From positions 681,184 through 745,183 of the forward strand of contig JACTAT010000010.1 of assembly GCA_014526335.1 (NCBI GenBank): 64,000 nt of DNA. The letters are read 5' to 3'. The position numbers and the translations under genes are program-made. Positions 31,606-43,838 of the stretch are shown piece after piece. The notes under the pieces were generated by a model that made no database searches, was not told the origin of the DNA, and worked only from the letters and a program-made list of their open reading frames with translations. Positions within the stretch are counted from its first letter, which is position 1, and each line of letters opens with the position of its first letter. The DNA is from Chrysaora quinquecirrha (taxonomy: Eukaryota > Cnidaria > Scyphozoa > Semaeostomeae > Pelagiidae).

Positions 31606-34600
31606 ATGTGAACCTTTTACTGCTGCTTGATAAGGAAGGAAAGTCACACTACTGTGTGATAAATCAGTTAGTAAATTGTTGTTTTGTAGAGATGGAAAGC
31701 AAAATAGACAACTTCACTATTGCAAATAATGCTGTCAGACTCAACATATATTAGATGAACATGTCAAAATATGCAAGGGGCATGGTAAGCAGAGCACAGT
31801 ATTTCCTAAGAGACCTAACCGTAATATAAAAGCCTGAGGTAAGGAAGAGGATAAGCTTCAATTCAATTCTTTTAAAAAGCAGATGACAATTTCATTTGTT
31901 ATATATGCATGATTATGCAGATTTTGAGTCAGCCTTGATTTAAAAAGAGGATAATGACAAGTATCAAGAACATCAACCAATTACCTTTTTCTATAAAGTT
32001 GTATCTGTAGATACAAGGTCTTCAGAAAATTAAATTCCAAAAAGTAATTAGAAGAAGAAGAAGAAATGATTAGAGGAATTTATCAACGTATTCAACCAAT
32101 GAGAAGATTTGACTAATGAGAAAACATGTCCATGGATTAGCTACAACATGCTGTGTATACATTGTTCAGATGATGAAAGTAGAATCAAAGTTCACTATCA
32201 TTGTAATATAACTGATGAGTATCTTGAGATTTTCTCATGTCTGATCATAATTACATATTAGTTTGATTTCTAGAAATATTGTTTTCTCGTTCTACTTAGG
32301 TGAATATAGAGGTCTGACATGCAGGTGATGTAACATGAAAGAATTTATCATACATCCAACAACAAACAGAGTGCCATGCATTATCCACTATCTGACTTGA
32401 TGTTATTCACAATCACATTTGATTCTAAAGTGACTAAAAGATCAGCAAGTAAACGTTTTTGTGAGAACTCGAGAAAAATCATTATAAAAGTTTCAAATAA
32501 AGTTTAACTTGAGAATTGAGTTTTAGAAATTGAACTTTTATTCAGTGAGCAAGTATGTCACAGATATCTATTAATAAATCCCTTTCAATTCTATTTTCCA
32601 GGCTTCATGGTGACAGTCAGAATATTTTCAGTTTCATTTCCATTGTGTAGTGTACTTATGTATGTAAGTATGAACATGCCTTGAATTGGTATGGTAAGCC
32701 CTGTATACCACCTGTGTTTTTAAACCATTAACAGATACTGGATCAAAAAAAGACTTTTTAAAATTTCACAATATTTTGTTTTGAAAGTTGTTCAAGTTTT
32801 TTTTTATTATTCGACACAATATCCTAAGATACATGGTCTTCAATTAATTAAACAACACAATAGAACAAAATTTTAATACCGCTGCAAGTTAGGCTAATAC
32901 CGCTAATACCGCTACAAGTTAGGCAGGGCCATGAAGTTTTTTCCATTTTATTAGAGGGGTTCCGAAAATTGTTCTTGGTGTTTCAGAGGGGTCAGCAAAT
33001 TTTTTGATAAAATTTGCCAAATCACTCCGCCCCCTAGTAGATAATTAATGACCGGTCCCTTAACAGTGAGAAAAAAAAGTATAAAAGTGGTATAACATTC
33101 ATTGATTTGTTAAACTTTTTAAATTCTTCACCATGTAATCTGGCTGAATATTTAGGAAGAGCTGACTTTGTCACGAGATATTATGTATTTAAAATGGACA
33201 GTGTTATAAATGAGAAAATTAATGTTGGAGAATTTGGGAGCTTTGACACCACAAGATGAAGAGTTGATGATCATGAAAATTTGCTAAGCGATGATGAAGA
33301 GGATGATTCAGGAGGAGTCTGCAAATGTGTTCTAGAACCGTTTTCTAGAATCTGATGATGATGACTATAGAAATTATTCTGTACCTTCTAATTATGAGGT
33401 GATCAAGAAGAACGATCTCAAGCACCATTTATGTTGTTAAAACGTAAGGTGCTTATCCATGAATGGGTGGAGGATTTTTTAAGCTTGAAGAGACAGAACT
33501 ACCTGCACATGATTCATTCTTTATGATTCAATCTTTAGCAGATTAGTTAAATGAAATATAACTCTTGGTGAAAATCAACTTGCACAGGATGTGTGTATTT
33601 TTTCTACAATATCATCACTTGTATTTGAAAGCTAATGTAATGCTGCTGGCTAACATTTTCGAACAATTTCGTGAATAATGTTCACAGTACTATAAAAATG
33701 ATCCGTGTCATTATGTTTCTCGACCGTGTATGGCTTTTGATGCTTGCTTGAAAATGAATTATGTTTCTTTAGATTGCTAACTGCTGAACAAAACAATATT
33801 TATTTTTTTATAGAAGTTAACAACCTACAGTATGATGATTACAACCAGGAGATTGCAACAGCTCATTTGATGTATCTCAATACAAATAGTATGGGTGGGC
33901 AACGTCGAAGGCATTACCTGTTGTAAAATTTAAATTCTTGACTGATCCAGAAGTGAATAATCTAATCATCCAAAGTGATTTCATCGAATCTCTATTAACA
34001 AAGTAGACCTGGAATATCAAGAAGATCTCCACAATAGATTATCTTCTTGGAGCAGAAAATTAAAAGTTAAGGAGGAATGTTTATCATCGAAGCAAAGGTA
34101 AAGTCCCAAATAACAAAAAGTACACCACAACAGAAAAGCTTATTATTAATCTGTTTGACAAAAATAATTACGTTGTTCATTATTAGAATTTGAGGTTATA
34201 CATTGTACTGGAATGGAGAATAAAGAAGGTACATCAAATTTTGAAGTTTGAGCAAAGGACAAGGTTGAAATATTATATTGATTTTAATACAGAAAAGAGA
34301 TCAAATTCCAGAAATGATGTTGAAAAGGATTTTTTTTTAACTGATGAACAAAGCTGTTTTTGGCAAAATGATGTAGAATGTTCGGAAGCAAAAACCAATC
34401 TAGTCAACTAGTCAACAATTAGCAAAATGGGTAAGATGGCTGCAATTTTATTCAGTGACAAAGATCAGCGATAGTGTTCTCATTGTTGAAGGCAAAGTGA
34501 AAAGTATTTGAATAAACCAGTCTATATTGGGTTTTCTGTTCAGGAAGTAAGTAAGATTCTGGTGTATAATTTCCACTATAATTACGTAAAGAAGAAATTT

Positions 34601-34930
34601 ACCAATATAAAGCAATGTTTCACAGACACATATGGTTTTCTCTAGGCAATGTGTGGAGAGACTGGTTCATGCAAAATTTTAAAAAAGGATGAAGATTTAT
34701 TTGATTTCAGTAATGAAAACGTGGGAGTGAAAAGGTCAGTGGTTAAAGATGAAATCACGCATAAAAATTATGTTAACTGTTTGTTCAATAACAGTATTTT
34801 TCGTCATGTTCAGAATACTATACAATCCAGAAAGCAAGATGTGCTCTCTGTTTCAACTTACAAACTCTCGCTGGTGTCTTATGATGATAAACAATATATT
34901 TTAGATAGTGGTATAAAAGGAAATTAATAG
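31605..34930 (+). pseudogene. Polinton-type protein-primed DNA polymerase B, decayed
   Basis: The remnant reads in order: an N-terminal segment (VNLLLLLDKEGKSHYCVI near 31608) with a zinc-like DEHVKICKGHG near 31756; an exonuclease I-like FVIYA with ADFE just after it (31890-31930); CIHC and HYHC zinc-like residues (32150-32200); LYLKANVMLLANIFEQF (about 33620); the palm motif A region degraded to YLNTNSMG (about 33873); a YIDFNT helix-rich part (34270); the motif C region where TDTYG replaces the usual DTDS (about 34605); and a C-terminal end YDDKQYILDSGI (34880-34915). At least a dozen stops and shifts, and ~650 non-matching bases (about 32440-33095), make it non-functional. Catalytic aspartates are partly lost. 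Such polymerases replicate Polinton/Maverick elements. No integrase, ATPase or capsid gene accompanies it here. Confidence 0.75.
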
Positions 34931-35344
34931 CTTAGTTGAAATTAATCTCCTACCTTTCCAAATGCAAGGAAATACAACATAGCAACACCAATCTTGTATT
35001 ACATACGGTACTAAATTTCATTATATACGACACTACATTTCATTACACATGGTACTTCATTTACTAGATACTGTAAGTGGGCATTTGAAGTGTGACTTGA
35101 CAAGAAGCGGGTTGTGGTTGGGCAAGACCCTCAAATGTGGCTGCCCTATGGTTGGGCGGGCCTTGCCAAACCTTGTATTATAGGAAGTGTTTTGTGTGCT
35201 GTCGATAGCTAGCAATACAGAACTGATGGCATGGGTGGTCTGTCAGGTAGAAATGTGGCAGCAATCCAGAGTGGGTGCACGGATGATTAGAGAGATGCTG
35301 GTGTCCCCAGGAATTATGCAAGATATTGCTGGAAATTTATGCCG
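34931..35344. other. Spacer, nothing recognised
   Basis: Holds imperfect repeats of TTCATTATATACGACACTACA-like 20-mers near 35015-35065. No gene. Confidence 0.4.
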
Positions 35345-35850
35345 TAGCTTCTAATAATAATAATGATTATAATAATAATAATAATTCTATATTTTTACAG
35401 GTCACCAGAATTCAGCTTAAATACCTGCTATCACTCTGGCACCTGTGTAAAAAAGTAGAAATTTCCTAAGTCAAGCTTAAAAGGTAAAAAATCTAAAAAT
35501 TTAAAAATATACACGATTTATCAGTTAGAATGTTCTCTTAGTTTAGTTTTAAAAGTTAATAATGATTTTTCAGTTTTTAGCTCATTCGGCAATTTGTTGA
35601 AGAAGAAGGCTCCTTGAAATTGAACGCTTTTCCTGAAGGCCTGAAGTTTTGTCTTCGGAAGTTTCAAGTTAATTGCATCACCTCTGGTTATTTTTCCATG
35701 ATTAATTTTTTAAGATAATCTTTTAATATATCTAGTGTTAACTCATTTACACACTTGTATGCAAACAGTGCTGCTTTTCTGTGTCTTTCTGACTGTAATG
35801 ATGGCCATCAACCTGAAGAGGTTTTCCGAAATGCGGCTATCTGTAAAAGG
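35345..35850 (-). mobile_element. LINE 3' end (5' truncated)
   Basis: Read on the - strand from about 35850 the sequence encodes, with two breaks, the C-terminal part typical of L2/CR1-like ORF2 proteins (NELTLDILKDYL, then FQGAFFFNKLPNELK) and stops near 35535. A 3' untranslated part and an ATT-type microsatellite (35349-35388) follow. No reverse transcriptase core remains. Confidence 0.6.
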
Positions 35851-35885
35851 GGAACAGGGAATCGAGAAACGGGGAATCGGGGAAC

Positions 35886-36510
35886 GGGGAATCGGGGAAT
35901 ATGACGTCATATTCCCCCTTTTCTCAATCTGTAAAAGGGGGAACGACAACAAATTGTTTTTGCATTCCCCGATTCCCCGGAGAATCTGTAAAAGGGGGAA
36001 TCTGTAAAAGGGGGAATCTGTAAAAGGGGGAATGTTGCAGATAATGACGTTATTAATTCAATTTTAAGGTGCCAAATACCATTGATGATAGCATGTTACG
36101 TTGGCACTCCATGTTAGAAAGGCTATCTATATAGAAAATCCATTTAGCTATTTATATAGAAATCCAGTCAATGCTGGCTGTTTTATAATTCAATTTGACT
36201 TGTTTTCTCTAACGATTCCCCTAAAATTCCGTAAAATCCTCTGTCTAAAAATGATTGCCGGAAATAGCATGTAATTCTAGTCGCTCGTTTGTCTGCTCTG
36301 AGCTTCAACACGTGTGGCCTTCCCTGCGTTTTTCTGTGATGGACTAAGTGCTTTTTGGAAAAATGGCTCTGAATAAAGTCATTCAGAGTCCCAAAAATTA
36401 AATCTAAAGACGATTGTTTTGAAACCTTCAAATGGAAAGATGTCGTTCGGGAAGAGGAGATTGGACGTGGCAGTTTTGCAACAGTTTATGGTGGCACATT
36501 TGTCGTGTCA
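35886..36510 (+). repeat. Left terminal inverted repeat
   Basis: It matches the reverse complement of 45494-46125 with few differences. It contains the palindrome at 35894-35917, CTGTAAAAGGGGGAAT tandem units (about 35931-36032), a shared non-coding part, and the start of the kinase gene (ATG equivalent at 36363, then a glycine-rich loop near 36463-36490), after which the match ends at TGTCGTGTCA. Confidence 0.85.
35894..35917. promoter_or_regulatory. 24-bp perfect palindrome centred on TGACGTCA
   Basis: GGGGAATATGAC followed by its exact reverse complement. The centre TGACGTCA is the consensus cAMP-response element bound by CREB/ATF factors. The same palindrome is at 46094-46117 at the other end. 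A role as a promoter element or transposase site is inference. Confidence 0.55.
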
Positions 36511-36833
36511 CCTAGTGTCCTTCCTTTTATTTTTCGGTTTCATGTTAAGGTGGTACATGTAAGAAATTTAGGAAACGCCCTTCATGTTAAAATTCAATTT
36601 GGTTTTAAGGTGGCACAACATGTAAAAATATGGAAAACACCGTTTGTTTCGAACTGTGATTTTTATATCATGGAAACAGGTAAAAATGCTAACAAGCTGT
36701 AGAAACCGAAGGATCACATATAAGTATCGAAAGTACAAATTTCAACAGAACTAAAGGTTGTCAATAAACATGTTAAATAGATATTTGCTATAAAAATGAT
36801 GATGTATGTTAATAAAATAATTTCTTCAAATGA

Positions 36834-39800
36834 TCAGACGCCAGATGAAAATGCCCATCCAAATTCAGACGCTAGCCTTTCAAAGTGTGGCTGCTGTAGG
36901 TATGGAATGAATTCAGCGGGAACATGCAAGAATGCTGGGTTAAAGAAGGTGTATTTTGCTTGAATACACCTGATTCTAAGATGGAAATGAATGTTCTGCG
37001 GTTCAGCTGAGAACACAAGATCATCCGTGTTCCTGTCTCTGTACTGGCGAATGTCACGATAAACAACTATCAGATCATCGGGGACCTTGACAGGAGGATT
37101 TTCTATGTCTCCTCTGCAGCCATAACATTTGGATACACGTGAGCCTGCGACCCATTTTAAAGAAAATTGACCGAGTTGTAATTCATTCTGCCTTTGCTGC
37201 ATTTCATAAGCAAAGTTGTTGTTATGATGCATCTGCAGTTGCGGAACAGCCATACCAGGATCTGGCAAATGCACTGGTGTATTGTTGAAGCTCGCTCTGG
37301 TAGCTGGTGTCGTTGGCCACGACTATCTGCTGCAAGGCTGGGTTGTGTATGTATTGGTAGTTGGGACGTTACGGACCCTAATGGATTCAGCTGTTGTCAC
37401 TTCAGCAGATACAGGAACATTAATCGAATGAGGTTGGATGCCTTGATCATTAGCATTTGGAGTTGTGAGGCAATCATTCCCAAAAATACCCACCATTTCT
37501 TCAACGGGTTTCCTCTTTCTGTTGGATCTCTTACGTGTATTAATGCACGTTTTATCGCAAGAAAAAGACCCTCCTCTGCCTGGTGTTACACAGTAGACCT
37601 TGTTGTTGTTACCTGCAACAATATAGGCACCATTTGATGCTCCGGGTTGGGGAATCACCAGCCCAGGCGTTCTTAGAAGATCTGATGCCTTTTCAAACAT
37701 AGTCTGAAGAATGGTGACTGGGATCACTGTAATACCACTCTCCAGTGCATTAACTGATAGCTTTTTATCTCCCGCACCTTCCTTTTCACGGCATATGTCT
37801 TCGTCAGAATCTACAGGTATTTGACGACTCCCACAGTCTAGTCCAGTTTTTCGAAACTTCATTATTTGAGCCATTCTTTGGTTGTTTGTCATCTTTCCCC
37901 ATCTTCTGTCATCAACTTCCAAGTGACAAAACTCTTTCCTAACCATGTAAGGTCCTTTTCCAAAAACTGCCCTGTCTTTATTTCGAAACTGCATGCGAAT
38001 GATTTCATGGATGCTCTCGATAAATTCATGGGGCTTTTGTCTATCGTAACTTTGCGCATTTTTTATTAGAAGTTTGCCGATTCTGTATCGTTGGTAGTGA
38101 ATTCTTCAGGTGGATTACCTAGTCCAGCTTCGATTCTTACTGGTTTTAAAAGGAATTCTTTCATGTCATTCGCCTGGAAGAAAAAGTTTTTGTATTAACT
38201 TGAATCCCCATATCCTTGAACACCGAACGTTACCTGAGCAATGCTCGTTTGCTGTAAGGGAATTTCCTAATGTCAGCGGGTTCATTATGTTGGGATTAAT
38301 CCATAGACGCGTTTAATGGACTTCTACCCCCCTAGAAAAGGGGAAAGGGTGTGTTGGCTATCAAAACCGGCCAAGAGAACAGACACCCCTTAAAAAGTCT
38401 CAACAGAATTGATAACAGTTTATTAATTAGTTTTGTTGAAATTTTTGTTTCTCGTTTTGCTTCTCTATTTCATTATGATCATTGATGGAATAGAAACAGC
38501 AACTGAGAAGGGAATGTTTCAAGATACTACAGTTTTATTTAAAATTTTTGTGTTCCCTCATTTTTTCGAATATCTATCGATATACTGCATATATATGAGA
38601 CGTGAAAATGATTCAAGAACACTTGAATATCATTGGTCGATATGAGCATGATCCTAGATCCTAGTTACCCTTAAGACATTAAAGATATTAAGAAGCCTTC
38701 CTGGCCTTCCTAGCTTACCTTTTCTTTTGTGATCCAGTCATGGAAAGATAGCTTACTCCTTTCAGAAGTTGAGGCCTTTGTTTCTTTTCATTCCAGATGT
38801 CTTTAAGAGATTGGAGTTTATTATCGAATTCACTGACATTTTCAGAATCCACCAGACCGAAGTATTTTGTGTTATCTTCTTGCCAGCCAAAAATGTCAGC
38901 CATGGCGTCTCTTTTGAAGGCAGCATTGAGCCCTCTTCTCGTTATTTCTCGCTCAATGTTACTTTTAAAGTGAATAAAGCAGCAAAGAAATGTTGCCAGC
39001 GGAAAATTTCGTTTAAAGCCATCAAATATGGCCTTTTCTCCATCCGTTCCACAAGCCAGAAGGGTCTCTAAAGAAGGATTTTCCAAAACGAGACGATGTG
39101 CAAATCTGGAGTAGACCTTCCAATCCCTACTTTGGTGCATCAGAAGAGGGCCAATGAAGACTGGCGATTTTCCGGTATCACGCTTCGTAAATCGAAGATT
39201 TCTGTACGTTGTAACCGTAAGGCTGATATTTTCTTGGAAGATATTAAATGTAGGATCTACTCCATAGATGCAGAACTCTTTAGGATCCGTGCAAAAATGT
39301 TCCAGCTCTTCCAGATGGCGATCACTTGCCAGTACGACAAACAGCTCTGGGTGAACACTGCATTCCCTTATGAAAATGTCTGCTTTGTCCAACATTTTTT
39401 CTCTTTTGGCTTTTTCTAGCAGCGACCAAAACTCATCTCTCTTTGCTCTTTCACCTGTACTTGAACTGATGTCTTGGGAAGATTCTTTGGCAGATCTGCG
39501 AGCGTTATATAGATCATTACGACCTCTTGGTAACTGTCCAAGACTTCGAGCGTTGACGACATCTCCAGCAGCAGTGTAAGCCGCATCTAAAGCAGCACCT
39601 GGCTCTTCGTCAAATCTTTTCTGGAGCCCTTCAACTGCTCTATAACACTAGGGAATAAACGAGTATACTGTTTTCCCTTTCTACTGTTGCCGTGTGGATT
39701 GATACATAGTATTTCGTGTTCTGTGCCCTTAAAATTGTACTGAATCAATATATAGCTCCCAACCTCGCCACTTGCATCTAAAACAGAGAGAAAATTCTTT

Positions 39801-41521
39801 AGTAATAGCAGTAAAATGTAACTGAACGAACCCTTTGGCAATCAGGCATTGCACAGTTTACTCTACACACTCCACTTAAGAATGAGACGTGATTTTTGGA
39901 TTTAACATGGTTTCCCAATCTTAATATGTCACGGACTAAAAGTAAAGTGCATGGACTCAAAACCGAAAATAGACATTCTTGCTATTTTAAAACTGAGAAA
40001 GTTACCCGTTTTGCGCCTGCAATAGTTTGGAAGCAAAACCAGGAAGCATACCAAAGAGAAATTATGAGACAATGTAGACAGGATATTGATAGAGTTTGGT
40101 GTACCCAGTACCCAGCCTAGACTTATTATATTCTTCGTAGTCTACGCTCCTCCACACTATACCACCCCGCTCCAACTACTGAGTAAACAGCTGTATGTTG
40201 CTGTAGTTGTTAGAAGCTGTTTCCGAAAGAGTGGAAGGAAAGTAATAAGTCTAAACCCACCGCAACGCAGCGCACCGCACCGCGACGTATTCCGATAAAA
40301 GCGCACGTGACTTTAAATGATTTATAAGTTACAAACCTGTTATTGTCGAAATTGTTCTTCGTGCACTGTCATCAGATTTGTTTATGTGGTACACTCTTTT
40401 CAGTTCAAATACATTTTTGCAAGCACAGTATTCACTTTTATTCACAGAGTGAAAATTTTCAACCTCACTGCCTTTGGTTTCAGCATAAAAGTAGCCCTTT
40501 GGTGATCCATTATGCTTCCACAATCCCATGTCATCGCATTTCAAGTCTTTCCAGTGAACAAAGCTTTCACGGTTGGCAAGAAAGGACACGTTGTTTGCAA
40601 CATTGACCGGAGGTGAAACACAAAGATATTCTCTGTCGTATTTTCCAAGCAGAATCTTTACAATTTCTACGCATTCGTAAGGCGTCTTGTTCCATGAAAA
40701 TACCGGAGTGAAAGAGTCTCCTCTGTATGGAGTTCCATCAGGTGTAACTTTGGAATGATTTTCGAATGCACCTGTGTTTCTAAAATGGGAATGCGTCAAT
40801 CTTTAGAACGAAATCCAAATTAAACAATGTACATGGACAGTAAAATTGACGTAAGCTGGGCGTTTTGGCCCCCTCCCCCCCAGTCATCTCAGCTCCTATT
40901 AGCCTGATTGAGATGAAACTTGGTAGACTTGTTCAAATATCCAATTAATTAAAGCTATTGTTTGCTAATTATTCACGTGACAAGTGATAAAATCTTCTGA
41001 CTGCAGCAAAAACACTCACATGATATATCAAATGATGGCTTTTACCAAGAAAAGTCCAACTGTGGTTGTTTAAGTCATGTCCGAAAAATATTGACAGAGA
41101 TATAGCAAATTAAATGAAAATTTGCTACACTTGCTTCCAAATAAGGGCATTTTCTTGTTTCCCTAATAAATTTTAGGAAACGTCATGACCCTGCTACCCC
41201 TATTGGTGAGCTGCTCTAGATGATATATGAGCAAATGTAGAAGGGGGCTCCAAATGCCACCCTGCACCTATGTAGGATAGAGAGGTTATCAGTAAACCCA
41301 AGCCCAGCGTGTAAATAGCACATGCACGCTAATCGTTTTGAAGCATTTTATTTGTTGGTAAATTTAAAATAGTTTTAGATTTTTACCTTTTAATGCTTTC
41401 ACAACTGGAGGGCAATGTTTCATGTGGATCTACGCAAATAATGCTGTCGTTGCTGATGCTGCTGCTGGAATCGATTCCTTCACTGAGTATACTGTCCACA
41501 ATTTTCATCTCTTCAGTCATT
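36834..41521 (-). pseudogene. MULE-family transposase gene, spliced, with frame breaks
   Basis: Exon 1 (41521 to about 41388) starts MTEEMKIVDSIL and ends at AAAAG/GTAAAA. Exon 2 begins after CATTTTAG near 40783 and ends at ACAG/GTTTGT near 40334. Exon 3 starts at 39777 after GTTTTAG. All three junctions keep the frame. Exon 3 carries the DDE core: Asp in YGVDPTFNIF, Asp in GTDGEKAIFDGF, and the CCFIH motif, ending at GAAAAG/GTAAGC near 38717. A later exon starts after CTTCCAG near 38175 and runs to 36834 with a zinc-like CYGC and a conserved-looking C-terminus. Breaks: frame shifts near 39625, 38786 and 38063, and a TAG at 37323-37325. Mutator-like enzymes cut and paste elements with long TIRs. 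Sequencing error could explain some breaks. Confidence 0.75.
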
Positions 41522-42287
41522 GCTCAGACTTGATTGTTTTTGGGGGTATCTAGCCACTGGGTCCTAAACATCTAAACTACTATTGAGGTGGTCTCAACAT
41601 TGAATATTGTTTGCCAACTCAAGCTCGAATTTTCGCATTGGAGATCTTTGGTTGCCTTACTCCTTCCTAACTTACTTTTTGTCGATACAATTTAAACATT
41701 ACCCTACCAAATGACTTACCAATTAGAATTTCTCAAATTTTGCCCGATTTTGATGTTTCAAGGACCTCACAACTGTCACTGGCATCTGATTTTGAAGAAG
41801 ACGATTCTGACCAACTCTTTTCTGGGCTGTCTGTGAACAGCTCGGACAATGCAGCACTTGCCTCGGCCCAATTTACCCCGGATCTCTTTCGCTATTATCA
41901 AATGAAAAGAATAGTAGAATTAACTACAGGAGGCAGTAGCAATGTCATTTCAATGAACTGTTAATGCCGTAAGACGTGAAAGGATAAAAATGTTTATGGA
42001 TCTTAAATGAAATGGTCACTGAATAGATTTTCGAATCTAAAGTAGGAGATTAGTGTGTCCCAAAAAAATAAATAAATTCGCAAAATTTGTCAGCTTTTAC
42101 GCCTGTTAGCTGTTAACAATTGCGACGCAATTTATCATAACCTTAAATTCCATAATTAATATTACTTCACATTCATTCTGCGACAGTACTTACGACTGAT
42201 ACCATTGATACAGATCTCTTCTTTCCTTAATTCCTAACAGTATAGACAACTGGTCATACAATGACAATGAAACTATTTTTAACGTAC

Positions 42288-42357
42288 CGCTGGTATGCTA
42301 TCCTCTTCTTCACTTGTCAAAGCGATGATTTCTGAAGTATCTGATACATCATGTATA
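42288..42357 (-). other. Candidate small exon (70 nt)
   Basis: An acceptor-like CCTTCTGCAG precedes and a donor-like GCG/GTACGT follows. The one open frame gives an acidic segment (DVSDTSEIIALTSEEEDSIP). It lies between the kinase-protease gene and the transposase gene and could belong to either; its phase does not fit directly onto the donor at 43839. Confidence 0.35.
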
Positions 42358-42762
42358 CTGCAGAAGGAAATGGCAAAAGCTTATCATTATTTGATTCTGC
42401 ACAAGAAAACTTTTTCTTGATGTCTATGTTTGCGCAAATGTTTGATTGAGAATCCGAATCATTTTCGGAGGAAAATAACTTTTTCATTTCAATAAAACCA
42501 AAAGGCTGTTTCTGCGTCAAAAAAATAAGTTCGCTTTCTATCTTTGAAACTTTAACTTATGTCTATAAATCTCGCTGCATCGGGGAGATGATTGGTCTTA
42601 AAAATGCAAATATTTTACATTTCCGACTGCTGTAATTCGATCTTTTTCACGTATATTTTTTCATTTATATATGTTCCTAAATATTTCGCCTCTATCAACT
42701 GATTAGTTTCTAATGTTAACTCACTGAGGAATATTAGACGAAATAGCTCCTAAAATGGTCAA

Positions 42763-43532
42763 ATATCCGTTCTTCCTGTACTGTTCAGGGTCTTTGAAAA
42801 ACTTATTCACAACCAACTATACGATTACTTAGACCACAATATACACTTATTTGCTAATCAATCTGGTTTCAGAGCTCTCCATAGTACAGTTACCTGCCTT
42901 TTCAATAGCACAGATGAATGGTACGTTAACATGGATAAAGGGAACTACAATGCGATTATTTTTATTGATCTAAAAAAGGCATTTGACACTGTGGATCATG
43001 ATATTTTACTATCTAAATTAAGGAAGTATGGTGTGGAAATTATTGAGCTTCTTTTGTCAATGTGCGAACCCTCCAAATGCTACAGAATCGAGCGGCTAGA
43101 ATTGTCACAAACAGCAAATTTGACACTCCAGCCACACCCTTGTTACAAAGTCTGCAGTGTCCAACTTTAAACGAAATAATAACCAGAGAAACTGCTGCAA
43201 TCATGCACAAATCGTTGCACGGTCTTACACCTGAATATCTAGCTAAATTATTCACAAGAAAATCTCATCAAAAAAAAAACGAGCAATGGGCAAAAAGCTA
43301 TATCCTTCCGTGGAGCTAAACTTTGGAATAATCTTACATATGATTGTAAACATGCACCTACCCTTGCCACTTTTAAAAGAAGACTTAATGATATTTTTTA
43401 ACAATGTGTACATTATGTATTTCTATTGTATATTGAATTTTATATAAAAAAAGGTAGCACGGCCCCCTGAAAAGCAATCCTTTAGGACTGATGGGGTTAC
43501 CGTGGTTAAATAAATTTAGATTAGATTAGATA
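42763..43532 (+). mobile_element. LINE remnant, 5' truncated and internally deleted
   Basis: The coding part begins in the reverse transcriptase (ISVLPVLFRVFEKLIHNQLY, then FIDLKKAFDTVDHDILLSKL, motif A) and jumps near 43045 straight to the C-terminal LQNRAARIVTN region, so the YADD part is missing. A 3' untranslated region with an inverted repeat and an ATTAG-type tail (43509-43532) ends it. The family looks like L2/CR1. Confidence 0.8.
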
Positions 43533-43838
43533 GTGAAGGAGAGGGCAAAATGATTATAATGGCCAGGTATTGTTATCCATTGGTACAAAAAAAAAAATAG
43601 TCCAGTTGAACCGTTGTTATTTCCCTTTCTATTTGCATTTAATTCCTGCCTCCTTACTTCTTAGTATTGTCATTTTTAACGTTTTCTAGATAGAGTGCAG
43701 TTTATAAGGATATGGTCACAGGGAAACCCAAATTTTGGTTTTTTTAATGTTTTGTTTGTTAAGGGTAGAAAGGTTAGTATAAACAAATTATTAGAGTCAA
43801 CTTTGTATTTAGGCAGAAGGTCAACACAGTGATCTTAC

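Noticed and set aside
35735..36431. Open frames across the left TIR on both strands
   Set aside because: They arise from GGGGAATC and CTGTAAAAGG tandem repeats and from the antisense of the kinase leader.
41740..41964. 75-codon acidic + frame between the MULE exons and the candidate small exon
   Set aside because: Composition is somewhat protein-like, but it is opposite to both genes of the element and has no clear splice borders; not enough to call a gene.
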